From Celoporthe dispersa (Eukaryota; Ascomycota; Sordariomycetes; Diaporthales; Cryphonectriaceae), in the NCBI GenBank assembly GCA_016584495.1, contig WAID01000006.1, positions 2,914,001-2,978,000 of the forward strand: a stretch of 64,000 nucleotides of DNA, read 5' to 3'. A program made the position numbers and the translations under genes. The notes beneath the pieces are model-generated. The model was given only the letters and a program-made list of their open reading frames with translations, did not search any database and had not been told where the DNA came from. Every line of letters starts with the position of its first letter. The first letter of the stretch is position 1. This document shows, piece by piece, positions 1-12,139 of the stretch.

Positions 1-955
1 CCCTGCATTCTCACCGCAGGCGTGGCGTCTTCCTATTGCACCGTTTACCATGCAGGCTATGGCAGTGATCATCGAACCATGAATTCGCTTCTCTTGTTTT
101 CTGCGGCTGGGCCAGCTGTCTCTTGTAAGGGCCAAGGCTATGCACATTGGCATGATCTATCTCACTTTGGGTATGTACGCCGTTGGAATGCTGATGGATC
201 GACCTCCTTCTTCCCCCCTCCGTCTGTCTCATCCTTTCTACTATGCACTTTCCGTTCTATCATGATGAGAAAAATTGGTCCGTGTTTCCGAGCAGACTCA
301 AGACCTGTCAAATGAGGACACGACAAGCACTCTAGTGCATCTCTGATCTCCTACACCCTTTTGTCCCGCCTGACGCAGTGGCGCCTATCCCGCCTGCTGT
401 CTTGGCAGGCCTGACTGACAGTCTTCCTCAATAGCATGGAACCGGTGTTCGTATGATGGGGGTTCGAGTTCAGCGTCTCGGTGTCTCTCGTTTCAGGACA
501 ATGAGCTCCCGCTCCTCAGTCAAGGAACGGTGCAGCACAGAGGCCGCCGAGGCATTCAGTGCATAGGCTTCACCAAGAGGTCATTCCGACACCCTCGACA
601 GATATACAGGACCACAGCAGAAGCAAGCTGTAACGTCCCAGTTGTTCCAGTGTAGCCTGCCAATGGGTCGTTTCTGCCCGCCTGCCCGCAACTGGTTGAG
701 ACATGGCCAACACTTATGACCACGCAATTACCCCACTGCCATCTCCAATATTTCAGGTCGCCGTAGTGCCATGCGGGGGCCCAGCTGGGGATGCTCCCTG
801 CATCATGCGACCGACTACTTACCACCTACTTGTTCTCCTCCTGCTTGACGTAGCCCACCAACAACCTCCATTACCTTGTCCTGTCTACCTACGCATGCCT
901 CTCGGACAGGCAGAGAGGGAGGCTCAACTGGCAGCACTGCGCGCGTTGTCCCGTC
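1..955. other. Spacer upstream of the rhamnosidase gene
   Basis: No gene is supported here. Short open frames on both strands have no recognisable domain, no codon-usage signal and no splice structure. The right part is the promoter and leader of the GH78 gene starting at 956. Nothing at the left edge can be assigned to a gene running in from outside. Confidence 0.6.
731..790 (+). promoter_or_regulatory. Cluster of CreA-type sites upstream of GH78
   Basis: Three matches to the carbon catabolite repressor consensus SYGGRG lie within 60 bp, about 165-225 bp before the GH78 start: CCCCAC (reverse orientation) at 731-736, GCGGGG at 773-778 and CTGGGG at 785-790. CreA represses many fungal glycoside hydrolase genes, and paired sites are the usual functional form. 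The motif is short and degenerate in GC-rich DNA, so chance is a real alternative. Confidence 0.25.
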
Positions 956-3752
956 ATGACGCTCGAGCAGCTCTTCGTGGCGACAGGCGTCCGCTTTGAA
1001 CATCACCCTGACGGCTTCGGGATAGGAACTGGCCAGCCGCGCATATCATGGCGATACCCCCCGGACGGCTCTGGCCCACGCGGCAGCTGGCTCCAGAAGA
1101 GCTACATCTCTGAGCTGCAGCGCCTCGTGTCCAAGGCCGGCGGGTGGGAGCTGGACGGCCCCCTCCGCACGCATGTCGTCTCTGACCGGACCATCATGAC
1201 TCCCTGGTGTGGGCCAGGGCTGCGCTCGCGCGAGATGGCACTGGTCCGCGTCATAGGCGCCAACACCGCCAGCGACTTCTCTCCTGAAGACGAGCGCCGC
1301 CTGGGTCAGATCTTCTCGCCGGCGGGGCTGGACCTCTCCGAGATCATGCCGCGCTGGACGGCTCGTCTTGACAACCAGGAACACGCCACAAGGATGTTCG
1401 GCGGCTGGACGCCCGTCGAGGCTGGCCTGCTGGAGGCTTCAGACTGGAAGGCCAAGTTTATCACCTCGACCAACCCGCCGCCCCAGGACGACACCCCTCA
1501 CCGCCCCATGATCTACCTCAAGAACTTCGTCTGCGATCTCGGTGACGACTACACCCACGCGAGGCTCTATGTCTCCGCCCTCGGCCTGTATGAGGTCTAC
1601 ATCAACGGCCAGCGCGTCGGCGACCAGCACATGACGCCCGGCTGGACGAGCTACCACCACCGCCTGCAGTACCAGACCTATGACCTGACCAGCATGGTCC
1701 GCTCGGGCAGGAACACGATGGCCGTCGAGGTGGCCGAGGGCTGGTACGCGGGGCGGCTCCTCTGGGTGCCGGGGCTGCGCAACCTGTACGGCGACACGCC
1801 GGCCTTCATCGCGCAGCTCGAGGTCCACAGGGACGGCGGATCCATCGAGCAGGTCATCTCCGACGACTCCTGGGTCTGTCGTACCTCGCCCAGGCAGGCG
1901 GCGTCCATCTACGACGGCGAGGTGTACGACGCGCGCGAGTACATGATCCCGCCGGGCGCGCGGGAGGAGCCCGGCACCTGGGAGAAGACGCGCGTGCTCG
2001 GCTTTGACTTCGACAAGGTCAGGCTGGTGAGCACCGACGCCCCTCCCGTCGGCATTACCGAGCGCATCAACCCCACCGGGGTGTTCAGGAGCCCCAGCGG
2101 CAAGACCCTGGTGGACTTTGGGCAGAACCTCGTGGGCAGGGTTCAGATCCGGGGCCTGCGGAAGCCAGAGGGCCACACCCTCACCATCAGGCACGCCGAG
2201 GTCCTCCAGGACGACGAGCTCTACACCAGGCCCCTCAGGGACGCCAAGGCCGTCGACACCTACATCTTCTCGGGCGCAGAAGACGGCATGTGCCACGTGC
2301 CCGCCTTCACCTTCCACGGCTTCCGCTACATCGAGCTCGAGGGCTGGTCCCTCGACGACGACGTGCCCCCTCGGCGCAGAATATCACCGCCCTGGTGGTC
2401 GGCTCGCACATGCCGCGCACGGGCACTTCAGCTGCTCCGACCCCAAGGTCAACAAGCTCCACCAGAACGTCACCTGGGGCATGCGCGGCAACTTCCTGTC
2501 GGTGCCGACGGACTGCCCGCAGCGCGACGAGCGCCTGGGCTGGACCGGTGACATCCAGGCGTTCGCGCCCACGGCCCTGTTCCTCTACTCGTCGGCCGGC
2601 TTCCTGTCGAACTGGCTCGTCGACCTCTGGATCGACCAGAGGAAGGCGGGCGGGTGCGTTCCCGTCGTGATCCCGGACGTCCTACACGGCAGGTCGGCGC
2701 CCAACGACGATCCGGTCGCGGTCTGGGACGACGCGGCCATCCTGGTGCCGTGGACAGTGTACCGGTGGTCTGGTGACGTCGGGGTGCTGCACAGGCAGCT
2801 GGACAGCATGAAGGCACACCTCCACGGGTCGGTCCGCCGCGGGCCCGACGGGCTGTGGGATGACTCGCTCTTCCAGTTCGGCGACTGGCTCGACCCCAAC
2901 GCGCCCCCCGACCAGGCAGACCTCGCCCGCACGGACGGGACCCTCGTCGCGGACGCCTACCTCGTGCACGTCACAGGCGTGATGGCGCGCGTGTCGGTGG
3001 CCGTAGGCGACGCGGCGGGCGCGAGAAGCTACCAGGCCGAGTTCGGCAGGCTCAGGGCGGCGTTCGCGGACAAGTACATCACCAGGCAGGGCCTGGTGGT
3101 GAGCGACTCGCAGACGGGGCTGTCCCTGGCCATCGGCTTTGGGCTCCTCGCCGGCGCGGCGCAGCACAAGGCCGCAGGGGACCGCCTGGCGAGGCTGGTG
3201 CGGCAGTCGAGGTTCAAGGTGTCGACGGGGTTCGCGGGCACGCCGCTGGTGCTGCACGCGCTGACGCAGACGGGCCACGTAGACCTGGCGTACGAGATGC
3301 TCCACTGCGAGGACTGCCCGTCGTGGCTGTACCCGGTGACGATGGGGGCGACGACGGTCTGGGAGCGGTGGGACAGCATGCTCCCCGACGGGACGGTCAA
3401 CCCGGGCACGATGACGAGCTTCAACCACTACGCGCTGGGCAGCGTGGCAGACTGGCTGCACACGGTGGTCGGGGGCATCCGGCCGCTCGAGGCCGGGTGG
3501 AAGACGTTTACGGTCCGGCCGAGGCCCGGCGGCAGGCTGACGGGGTGCGAGGTGGGCTTCGACAGCCCGTACGGCCGGGTGGGCTGCAGGTGGTCCGTCC
3601 AGGAGGAGGCGCCGGGCGGGGACAAGACATTCACGATGAGGGTGCAGGTTCCGCCCAACTGCAGGGCGCTGGTGGTGCTGCCGGGCCAGGAGGAGGACCA
3701 GGGCGAGTGGAGGGGGTGCGGCCTGTACGAGGTCGGATGTGAGCTGAAGTGA
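956..3752 (+). CDS. Alpha-L-rhamnosidase, GH78 family
   Basis: Hydrolyses terminal alpha-L-rhamnose from plant glycosides such as flavonoid rhamnosides and from rhamnogalacturonan fragments. The order of GH78 modules is visible: an N-terminal beta domain (FEHHPDGFG, PRISW, LRSRE, then KAKFI), the Bac_rhamnosid_N region (LGLYEVYINGQRVGDQ, TPGWTSY, VEVAEGWYAGRL), a DFGQN motif, the (alpha/alpha)6 barrel with the family signature CPQRDERLGWTGD near residue 525, and a C-terminal beta domain (RPLEAGWKTFTVRP). There is no signal peptide, so the enzyme is probably cytoplasmic and acts on imported glycosides. No intron is needed. Two frame breaks are present: one C is missing in the run 2366-2370 and one G in 2421-2423. 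Between them the frame reads AQNITALVVGSHMPRTG, the expected family sequence. The corrected protein has 932 residues, normal for the family. The start at 956 is the first Met before the conserved N-terminus. Confidence 0.93.
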
Positions 3753-5245
3753 GACAATCACGGGAGAATGTCTTATGACTGATGTGATTTATGGTATAAA
3801 TATTATTATTATTATTATGATTATGATTTTATGTTATTTAAAATTTTCATCTGGCCGGCTGAAACGAACCTGCTAGGTTTACTGATATATCAGGGCTTTT
3901 ATTGGGCTCACTTTTTTTTTTTCTTAGACGATCAGTGAACAGACCAAGACGTACATGAACAATGACACACAAGAGGGAGGAATAAATCTACTCAGGCGTA
4001 GTACAATGCACACGTCTCGGCTGGCGGCTCCGTTTGTGACGGCGGCCGGCTGCATCGTCCCGCCCGGGGTAGCGAGCCACGATTGATTGTACAGCGGGAG
4101 AAGGGGGGGGGGGGGAAAGGGCCTTGCAGGTCCGTCTCCCCAAGGGGGACGACAGACAGGGCGAGACCCTGCATCTAACCACTGAAAAGTTGAAATGGAG
4201 ATCAAATAAGAGACACAAACCCCTTGAGCGCCCTCTCCCTCCCTCCCTGGGCAGCAAAGGCGCTCTCTCTTCTTTATTTAGCCTTCTTGAGTCGCGAAAC
4301 CCGTTCGCTTCAGGGCTGGATACGATACGTTGATGACCCCGGCTCATTTTGATCCTCAGCTCATCTCATTTCAGGGCCGCCCTTTTTTTTTCTTCTTCTT
4401 TTGTTCTTTTCTTTCTTTTATTTCTTTCCTTTCTCTCTCTCTCTCCCCTTTGGAAAGATTGACAGTCTCGTGTTCTGACAGGTCAACCACAGGAAAATAA
4501 AACCCCTTCACTCTCAGCCCTCGGGACCAGATCCGAAAAAGAGAAAAGAAAAAGAAAACAAAGAAGAAAAAAAAGAAAGGAAAAGAAGAAAGAAAAAGAG
4601 GGTGTTGACTGGCTGAGAGTAGCTCTACGCTTCTTCCGGCTGCTTGTCTCGGCTCACCTCTTTTTCCAGAGGTCGTCTACTGTTGTCACAATTCTTGTCA
4701 CACAACCTATTTTTTCTTTTTCTTTTTGGTCTTTTTTTTTTATCTTTCTTTTCTTTGCTGTGCCTGTATCAAAAGTTGGTGTGTCTGTCGTCATTTGTTG
4801 ACGAGTCAAAAACTCATCCTCGTCATTATTATTTTCTTATTTTCTTTCTTCATAAATTAGACAGTGGACATTCATTCCCTTAGTGCTTATAAATTATTGG
4901 GCTCTCTGCCGTGCTGCACAACTGTCCGCCCTCCCAAGACCACTAGGGCAGCACCTAAAGGCACCAGCCGACACACCAACCAGACCGAGCCCAGGGCGAT
5001 CTCGTCATTGCCTCTGAAACCTTAAAGCCGTCCGTCCACCACACACACTGCCTGCAAGACACAAAACATTGGATCTGCATCTGCCTTACTCAGTCACTCG
5101 CTCCGTTTTTGAACCTCTCGCTCACTCACCTACAAAAACTGTGCACGACCACCAAGCAACACTCTCACCACCGACGACCAGCAGCAACCACCACCACCAC
5201 CACCAGCAGCAGCAACAGCGACGAACAGGATCCCGACACACAGCC
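3753..5245. other. Spacer: rhamnosidase 3' end and deaminase promoter
   Basis: No gene is supported. The left part is AT-rich with an ATT-repeat stretch (3796-3835), typical of a fungal 3' UTR or terminator region. A long pyrimidine tract and a long purine tract lie at about 4383-4451 and 4536-4603. The last 300 bp are rich in C and A, with CACACA and ACCACC repeats, as is usual for a fungal 5' leader. Confidence 0.6.
4383..4603. repeat. Facing pyrimidine and purine tracts
   Basis: About 68 bases of almost pure T/C (4383-4451) are followed 85 bases later by about 68 bases of almost pure A/G (4536-4603). They are roughly reverse-complementary in composition (mixtures of TTTCTTTC against GAAAGAAA), so an imperfect long hairpin or an intramolecular triplex is possible. 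Their location is 640-860 bp upstream of the deaminase start. Confidence 0.5.
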
Positions 5246-7307
5246 ATGGCCATGTCCAACGAGGAATGGGGAGGAGATGGCGGCGACCATCCCTTCCGAG
5301 GAGGACGCCTTTATCCAGAAATACATCTCCGGGCGCGAGGCCCTCATCGCACAGGAGAAGAAGCAGCGAGCCGGTCCGTACACCCGTCAGCGGAGCTTCC
5401 CAGGAGCTCCACCCCGCACCTCCCGCCCATCTCTCTCGCCCTGTGTCTGTTATTTCTGGTCGTTGTTTTTTTTCTCTTCTCTTTTCTTTCTTTCTCTTTT
5501 CTTTTTACATTGTGGTTTTTTTTTTTAAACCTTCTTCTCCTTCCTCCTTCGCTGACCAGAACCACTGCAGACCACTCCTTCAGGCAGAACCTCTCGCCCA
5601 TCGCCCAGAGGGCCTGCCGCATAGTCGACCGCATCCGTGACGAGGAGCAGCGCACCCTCTGGACCGCCGAGTACGAGGACGCCCTGGCCGTGCGCGAGGG
5701 CTGCACCATGTACTCGGGCATGATGTTCACGCTGGCCAAGGACCTGATGGAGCGCACCAAGCTGTGGCGCATCGTGCGCCGCCTGCCCAAGGGCGCCGTC
5801 CTGCACGCCCACCTCGACGCCATCGTCGACCTGGATTTTGTGTTCCGCACCCTGCTGGACGAGCCCGGGATGCATATCAACGCCCCCGGGGCCGAGGCGG
5901 GCCTGGCCACTGCCGAGGCGCGCGCCGATGCCGTGGTCAGCTTCCGCTTCTTCCGACAAGAGCGGAACCGGGACATGTCGATCTGGGATGCCAAGGGCTA
6001 CCGGGCGGGCGAGTTCGTGCCGCTGGCCAGGGCGGCCGAGTCGTTCCCCGAGGGCGGGCGCGAGGGCTGGATCCGCTGGATGAGGGCCAAGACGACCATC
6101 TCGGAGACGGACAGCATCGAGCAGCACCACGGCGTGGACCACATATGGAGGAAGTTCAGCAAGTGCTTCCTGATCATGGGCACCGTCATCCACTACGAGC
6201 CCATCTTCAGGAGGTTCCTGCGGCGGCTGATGTGCCAGTACCACGACGACGGCGTGCGCTGGGGCGAGCTGCGGTTCACCTGGCCCCTCAACTACTACCG
6301 CCTGGGCCAGGAGGTCCCCGAGGCCGACTACAGCCACATGTTCACCGTCATCGACGAGGAGATCAGGCGCTTCCAGGCCTCCCCCCGAGGGCGAGGGCTT
6401 CTGGGGCCTGCGCATGATCTGGACGGGCCTGCGGAACTGGGACCAGAAGGCCATCGTGCAGAACATGGACCACGCCCTCACCACCAAGATCGAGTTCCCC
6501 CACCTGCTGGCCGGCTACGACCTCGTCGGCCAGGGAGGACCTCGGCCGCCCCCTCCGCGACGTCCTCCCGGAGCTCTTCTGGTTCCGCAAGCAGCTCGCC
6601 GACGAGGGCATGCCCGACGGCATGCCCTTCTTCTTCCACGCCGGCGAGACCCTGGGCGACGGCACCACCACCGACCAGAACCTCTTCGACGCCGTGCTGC
6701 TGGGCACCCGCCGCATCGGCCACGGCTTCAGCCTGTACAAGCACCCCCTGCTCGTCGACCTCGTCAAGCAGAAGCGCATCCTCATCGAGTCGTGTCCCAT
6801 CTCGAACGAGGTCCTGCGGCTGTGCGGGAGCATCATGTCGCACCCCCTGCCCGCGCTCATCGCGAGGGGGGTGCCTTGCTCGCTGAGTAATGACGACCCG
6901 GCCATGCTAGGACAGGTGAGTCCAATCCTCTTTTCTTTTGTCTTCCCTTCTTTTTTTTTCTTTCTTTCTCTTTTCCTTCTTCAAGAAAACCCCCCAAAAC
7001 CAAGACAGTCTTTCTTACTGAGACCAAACTATTTACTAGGACACCGCCGGTATGAGTCATGACTTCTGGCAGGCCCTCCAGGGCTGGGAGAACCTAGGCC
7101 TCGCCGGCCTAGGCAGCCTCGCCGAGAACAGCGTCCGCTGGTCCTGCTTCGAGGACCAGACCGCAGACGAGTGGGCCAGCGGCGTCAGGGGAGGCGAGCC
7201 TAGGCGGCGGGATCAAGGCGCAGCGGCTCAAGGAGTGGCGGGTGCTGTGGGAGGAGTTTTGTCTCTGGGTGTGTGAAGAGTATGGCGAGGAGTATGGCGA
7301 GGCGTAA
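5246..7307 (+). CDS. Adenosine deaminase, ADGF/CECR1-like subfamily
   Basis: Zinc enzyme converting adenosine to inosine. The subfamily pattern is clear: an N-terminal helix (EEDAFIQKYISGREALIAQ), metal motif HAHLDA after LPKGAVL, FRWGELR-like strand (VRWGELRFTW), FFFHAGETLGDG (His and Glu of the active site), ESCPISNEVLRLC, SNDDPAMLG (catalytic Asp pair), then DFWQALQGWENLGLAGLGSL and a C-terminal KAQRLKEW tail. There is no signal peptide, unlike animal ADGFs. Introns: 5374-5570 (branch GCTGAC at 5551) and 6916-7039. Frame breaks, all an extra base: G in 5268-5271, C in 6381-6386, G in 6533-6535, G in 7188-7191. The corrected protein has 578 residues. The start at 5246 has a good initiation context (CAGCCATGG) and, after removing one G, gives MAMSNEEW joined to the conserved helix. 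An in-frame ATG at 5277 is the alternative. The role is probably purine salvage. Confidence 0.92.
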
Positions 7308-7322
7308 AGGGGAAGAGGACAC

Positions 7323-7351
7323 GGGAGTGGGGGGGAGGGGGAGGGGGAGGG
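7323..7351 (+). repeat. G-quadruplex-capable tract after the deaminase stop
   Basis: A purine run with five or more G-tracts of three to six bases separated by one or two bases begins 16 nt after the deaminase stop codon, on the transcript strand. It would sit in the 3' UTR. The sequence fits the standard quadruplex pattern (four or more GGG tracts with short loops). Function is inferred only. Confidence 0.5.
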
Positions 7352-8601
7352 CATGCATTGGAAGAAGGAGAAGGAGGCAGCAGGCGCAGGTGACAAGGTG
7401 CAGGCATCATATCTGGCAATAAAAGACACAGGCTAAGGCAGACTCCAGGACATGGGTCGGGAGTAAGGTAACACACAAGGAGGCTACATATCAACAACTA
7501 CGGGGAGGGGCTTTGGCATCACGGGAGCCGGGGAAGGGGGGGGGGGCTGCATTCAACATCGGTCAAAGACTACAAGGTCAGGGCGTTGATCATATGGATT
7601 TTTTTGGTTGGTTTCTATTTCTTTTTTTCTTTTTTTTTTGTCCTGGCCAGCTACGGCATTATAGAATAGAGCTAGGCGTTCTGGTCGGCAAAGGTGGCGG
7701 CGGCGACGGTACAGAAGGGGGGAGGAGGTAGTACTGCTACTAGGCAGAGAAGGTGGATGGATAGGAAAGAAAGGGAGACAAGTGCATCAGATGTGACCTT
7801 GTAATATAGGTCAGGACGTATAGTGCATAGCTATAGATACGAAACGGACGTAGAGAAAGTCAAAACGGAAAGAGGTAGACCGTTTATCCTCTCCCAAGAA
7901 TAAAAAAAAGAAAAAAAGAAAAAAAGAAAAATTAATTAATTGCGAGGGAGAGAAAGAAGAAAAAAAAGAAGGGAAATAAAAAAATTTTACCTAATCGGGA
8001 AGATTCCCACCTGGCGGCCCCAAGTACCGTGTACAAGAGGACAAAAGAAAGCCCATCACTTCATCATACCTGTACGTACCCTGCAGGCGAAATTTGGTCG
8101 ACAACGGCCGAGCCTCCTTCTCACATGCATGGCTGCTGGCTGCTTGCTGTCAGAGATACGCTGCCGATGCAACGCAGGTAGGTGTCATTCTGCCTCACCG
8201 GGAGAGGCACCGAGGGGGGGAGGGGGGAGGGGGAAGACACCAGGTCAGTCTTTGTCCGCGGCAACGGGCGGTGAGAAGTGTAAACTGGGAAGGGGGGGAG
8301 GGGGGGAGACTTGGCGCATACACGGATGCCTATACTATAATTCATCACGATAAGAAGAAAACTCCCAAAGTATACTTTTGCGTATACCTAAATATACCAC
8401 CAAGCTGAACCCTCCCTGCACCTCCTCCCCTCCCTCCTCCCCAAAACACCACACCATTCTCCTCCTACACGAAGCCTACGCCTAGGGCTCGCAGATCTCT
8501 CGGCGTCTTTAACCGGAGAGAGTCTACCGAGTGAGTAGCTTAAAGGAACCAGGACAGGATCCGGGACGGGTGAGAAACAGAGAGAGACCGGAACGTTCGT
8601 A

Positions 8602-8603
<2 letters not shown>

Positions 8604-8667
<64 letters not shown>
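8604..8667. repeat. (TG)32 microsatellite
   Basis: Sixty-four bases of uninterrupted TG/CA dinucleotide in non-coding DNA, 1.3 kb past the deaminase gene. This is a polymorphic-marker type repeat with Z-DNA-forming potential and no coding role. Confidence 0.95.
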
Positions 8668-8668
<1 letters not shown>

Positions 8669-10916
8669 CTCTGCGGGTTGGGTTGCAGCTGGGCTGGCAT
8701 CTGCCGCGTGACCCTCCCTTCCTGCGCTTGCATGAGGAGTGGGAGGGAACATTGGACGATGGCGTCGGTACACTGCCATCCGTGCAAAAAAAAAAAAGGG
8801 CCTCCACCATGAGCTAGGTTCAGTCGAGCTCATCATGCCACCATCACCCAATCAGCTCCTCTTTCTTTCTTCTTTCCCTTTCCCGCTCCCCCCTTCTTCC
8901 TTGGTTTTCCGCCCCCAGGAGGACTTTTAAATCCTTTTTTTTCCTTTCCTGAGCCATTTCCCTTCCTGTTCCGCGGATCACACATTCCCGAATATTTATT
9001 GGCGCAGAAAAGAAAGAAGGGAAAAGAAGTACAAGAAAGGTCGGGAAATGATACCCAAAATGGATAAAATAAAGGTCAATATACGAATGAAGAAAGAATG
9101 GGGACATCAGGTGGTACTGCCCGGCCCAGCCCACACCTCTCCCGATACTTATCCTTGTGTTTCTCATCCGTCATCACGCGCGTGCGCGCAAAAAAGAAGA
9201 AGAAGAAAAAAGGGTCTCCAGGCTGCCGTGATATCAAGGGCACTGTGCATATACGTTATTTATTGGAGTACCCTGATGGGCAAGAGCACGCTCCCCCCCC
9301 CCTCCTCTGGTGTTGTGTGATGATGCCTAGACGGGAACCATCATCTCGAAAAGTCGAGGGTGCCCTCCCCTCCCTCCCCCTCCCTCTCCCGGGCTCTCCA
9401 GAAATTTTACGGGCTGTGGTGCTGTGCGCCGCTGTTCTCATTGATGGAGGACACGAAGAGGGGGTTACACCACTCACTAAGTACCTAGCGGTGACCAAGT
9501 CAACGCGGCACCACAGAGAGAACCCCATAGGTTCCGCCATGGCCCCATCGTGCGCATGCATTATTGAAATAGTAGGCCATTCTGATAGGGTGGCTTCTCG
9601 CCCCCACCCTCCTTTCCTTTTATTTTTTTTTGCCCTAATGTACCCATCTGAAGCACATATACAGCCCAACAGCCGTGACGGATAGCTTCATTGGTCGTCG
9701 GTCCGCGATCAAAAGTGACACAAACACAAGAGAGGAAAACTCGGCCTTTTTTTTTTCTTCTTTCTTTTTTTGGGCGCAACCATAACGCTGTGGCAATCAC
9801 CCTATGGATGAGATCCCCTTCTCTCGCTCTCGCCTTCCGCCTCTATATTGTTTCTGATAACGACTGTTCCGAGGGGCCAAATCAGACGGGAATGATTTTT
9901 TTTATAGCCAATCACTTCACCTTCCTTACCGTTCTCGTGAATTCCAAATACTGATTACTCGACGAAACACTTGAGCGCTAGAGCCTCACAGCCTTCCTTC
10001 GGGAGGAGGCTTAACGGAGCCCACAGGCCATATTATTGCTGGCCAACTTACGTAGTGCATAAAATCACCCTGCCTTAACTAGACGGCTTTTGTGCCTTGG
10101 CCGTGGCTGAGTCCCGTCGGTGAGAAACATAACATTATGTTCCAGAGATTGATAGTTGAGGACCAAGAAGATAGAAATGGCTAGGTCAAAACTGATTGTG
10201 ATAACATGTATCTCTGGCTTTGCCGATGGTCTTCTCTTCTTCCTCCGCCACTACCACATCCAGTAAAAGCACAGATACGGAGGGAGCAATACGGAATGTA
10301 TTATATGAGTTCGAAACCAGCAGGTTCCAGTAAATGCTGGAGAGGGAAAATAACGCTTTAAACTCCATGAAAATCTTCGTATAGCCAAGAAAGAAGAAGA
10401 ACAGGCCAAAGGGAAAGTAGGTTGAATACAAAAGTCTAAGCATCTTTTGTGACACAAAAAGTTGTATAAAAGACCAAGAAGAAAAAAAAGAAGAATGGGA
10501 GAAGAGGATCATCTTGCTGGAATAATACTTCAAGGATAATACCACCAAAACTGACGGCCAGCAAAGAAAAGAGGGAGGAAAAAAAATGACGTTTGTAGAG
10601 AATAGAAAGACAACCAACGTTCCAACAGTAATAACACATTTGGAGTCCAAGGGAAAAGGAGAAAGAGAGATAGGAGAAAGAAAGGCGAAGGAGAGGCAAG
10701 GGGAGGAGGGCGTGTATGTGTGTGCGTGTGTAAAAGGGCAGCCACTGAACATCAATCCATAACAGACCCCGCGAGAGGTCCAAATATTCCAACGCTATGC
10801 AATGAAGCACCACCAAGTCTAGAAATCAATACACACACACACCAAAAATAAACCAAAAAACACAATTGTTACAGATCCAGAGCGATCTCAGCCCGGGTCT
10901 TTCTTTGAGCCCCGCA

Positions 10917-12139
10917 CTAGTGAAGCTGCATGGCACTCGAGCCCATATGATGCTGGTTCTGCTGAGGTGCAGCCAGCGCCCGCCTCGCCCAGTCGCGGAA
11001 CCTCACGGGCCTGACCTCCGCACCGCCGTTCTGGGCGATGAGCTCGTTGATGTTGGATCTTCCAAAGGTATAGCGGCCGTCTGCTGTGGCGCGGAGCCGC
11101 TGGAAGTAGAACCAGCGGTTGAAGTCGTGCTCGAGCCAGTAGTCGAGGTGAGCCTGGATGTTTCGGTATTCATGGTTGACCAGGTTGAATGGCACTAGTA
11201 AGAGATAGAACATGCAATTAGCATTTCGGGAGCGACTAGTCGTTGTGTCAAGTGTACAGGAGGCGCGTGGCCGCGCAGGAGGAGAGATCCAAGGCGGCCT
11301 GGGCTTACCTCGTCTTGCGGAGCTGCACTCGCGCACGATCTCCGTGACGGCCATGTGGTCCCCTCGCATCCTGAGCTCCCTCGGCCAGCGCTCGGGCCCG
11401 ATCTCGATGGCCGCGGCCACGAAGCGCGCCACGTCGCAGACAGAAGTCATCGAGATATCGATGGGCCTGCCCTGCGCGGTATGGTCCACAATCTCCGCCG
11501 TCGCGGCATCCACGTTGAGCAGGTAGTCTCCCGGGTTCTGCACGCCCTCGCCCGCGCCCAGGCCCAGCGTGGCCAGGCCGCCAGATGCGAACCGCTCGTA
11601 GAAGATGCCGCAGGAGAACACGGTGTACCGCATGCGGTGGTGTGTGGATGTCGACTGCGACCACTGGTCCAGCAGGCGCAGGGCAGCCCCGAGCCGCGGT
11701 CGAGGGGATCGTCGGAGGTGGGCCGCTGCGCTAGGGCCCCCTCGAACTCAGACGGCACAAAAGTGTGGACGTGCGCGTAGCGGGCGGCATCGATGAGGTT
11801 GAGCTGCGACTCTCCAGGTATGGTCGAGATGACCAGGTCCACACCGCGCAGGGTGTATCGTAGCTGCTGTACGTTTGCGTAGTCGACGACCGCCACCTGG
11901 ACTCCCAGGTCGTCGAACTCCGGGTGCGGCTGTTGGGGGGGACAGAGAGAGACAGAACCTCTTGTCGTCAGCATCTGCCTCCTCGGACAGGACCTGGGTT
12001 CTCTTGGTCTGCTGAGATGGATGCTCCAAGCGCTTACCTTAGTGGATAATACCAGCACGGCGTTGGCACTCTGTGTTATCTCCTGGGCAAGGGTGTAGGC
12101 GAGACCGCCTCCGCCAGCAATAGCGATGCGCATGGTCAT
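10917..12139 (-). CDS. NmrA-like / isoflavone reductase-like NAD(P)-binding protein
   Basis: An atypical short-chain dehydrogenase with an N-terminal Rossmann fold. The first residues MRIAIAGGGGLAYTLAQEI carry the glycine-rich dinucleotide loop; VDLVISTIPGESQLNLIDAA and VHTFVPSEFEG are the expected next strands, the second being the NmrA/isoflavone reductase signature. Later regions (RYTVFSCGIFYERF, ISMTSVCDVARFVAAAIE) also fit. Such proteins are either redox sensors (NmrA in nitrogen repression) or small-molecule reductases, and the substrate cannot be deduced here. Introns on the minus strand: 12037-11930 and 11308-11195, both with GTAAG donors. One frame break: a G is missing (forward C run 11687-11690), which joins DPLDRGSG to AALRLLDQW. 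The corrected protein has 333 residues, the usual size. The gene stands alone between long spacers. Confidence 0.88.

Larger units (their letters stand above)
7308..10916. other. Long spacer, low complexity, no gene
   Basis: 3.6 kb between convergent gene ends (deaminase + and NmrA-like -). It contains G-rich tracts (7323-7351, about 8214-8232, 8288-8308), A- and T-rich runs, a (TG)32 microsatellite and CT-rich stretches. Open frames here (for example minus-strand 10186-10755) are Phe/Ser/Leu-rich translations of low-complexity DNA, with no domain and no splice pattern. I see no gene. Confidence 0.6.

Noticed and set aside
455..485. tRNA-like B-box sequence GGTTCGAGTTC
   Set aside because: No matching A box at the right distance and no cloverleaf could be drawn around it. 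A similar near-match at about 10306-10318 failed for the same reason.
956..3752. Interpreting frameshifted genes such as GH78 as pseudogenes
   Set aside because: Catalytic motifs are intact on both sides of each break, there are no premature stops apart from the shifts, the shifts lie in base runs, and essential single-copy genes show the same pattern.
5109..5276. Start of the deaminase at 5109 in the same frame as the first conserved helix
   Set aside because: It would add a His/Thr/Ser repeat translated from CACCAC-rich leader DNA. The ATG at 5246 has a better context and joins the conserved helix after removal of one G from a G run.
8604..8667. Repeat array as a possible CRISPR or telomere
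   Set aside because: It is a plain TG dinucleotide run with no spacers and no TTAGGG units.
10186..10755. Open frame of 189 codons on the minus strand rich in Phe, Ser and Leu
   Set aside because: It translates A-rich low-complexity DNA on the plus strand, with no domain, signal or splice context, and overlapping frames of the same composition exist beside it.
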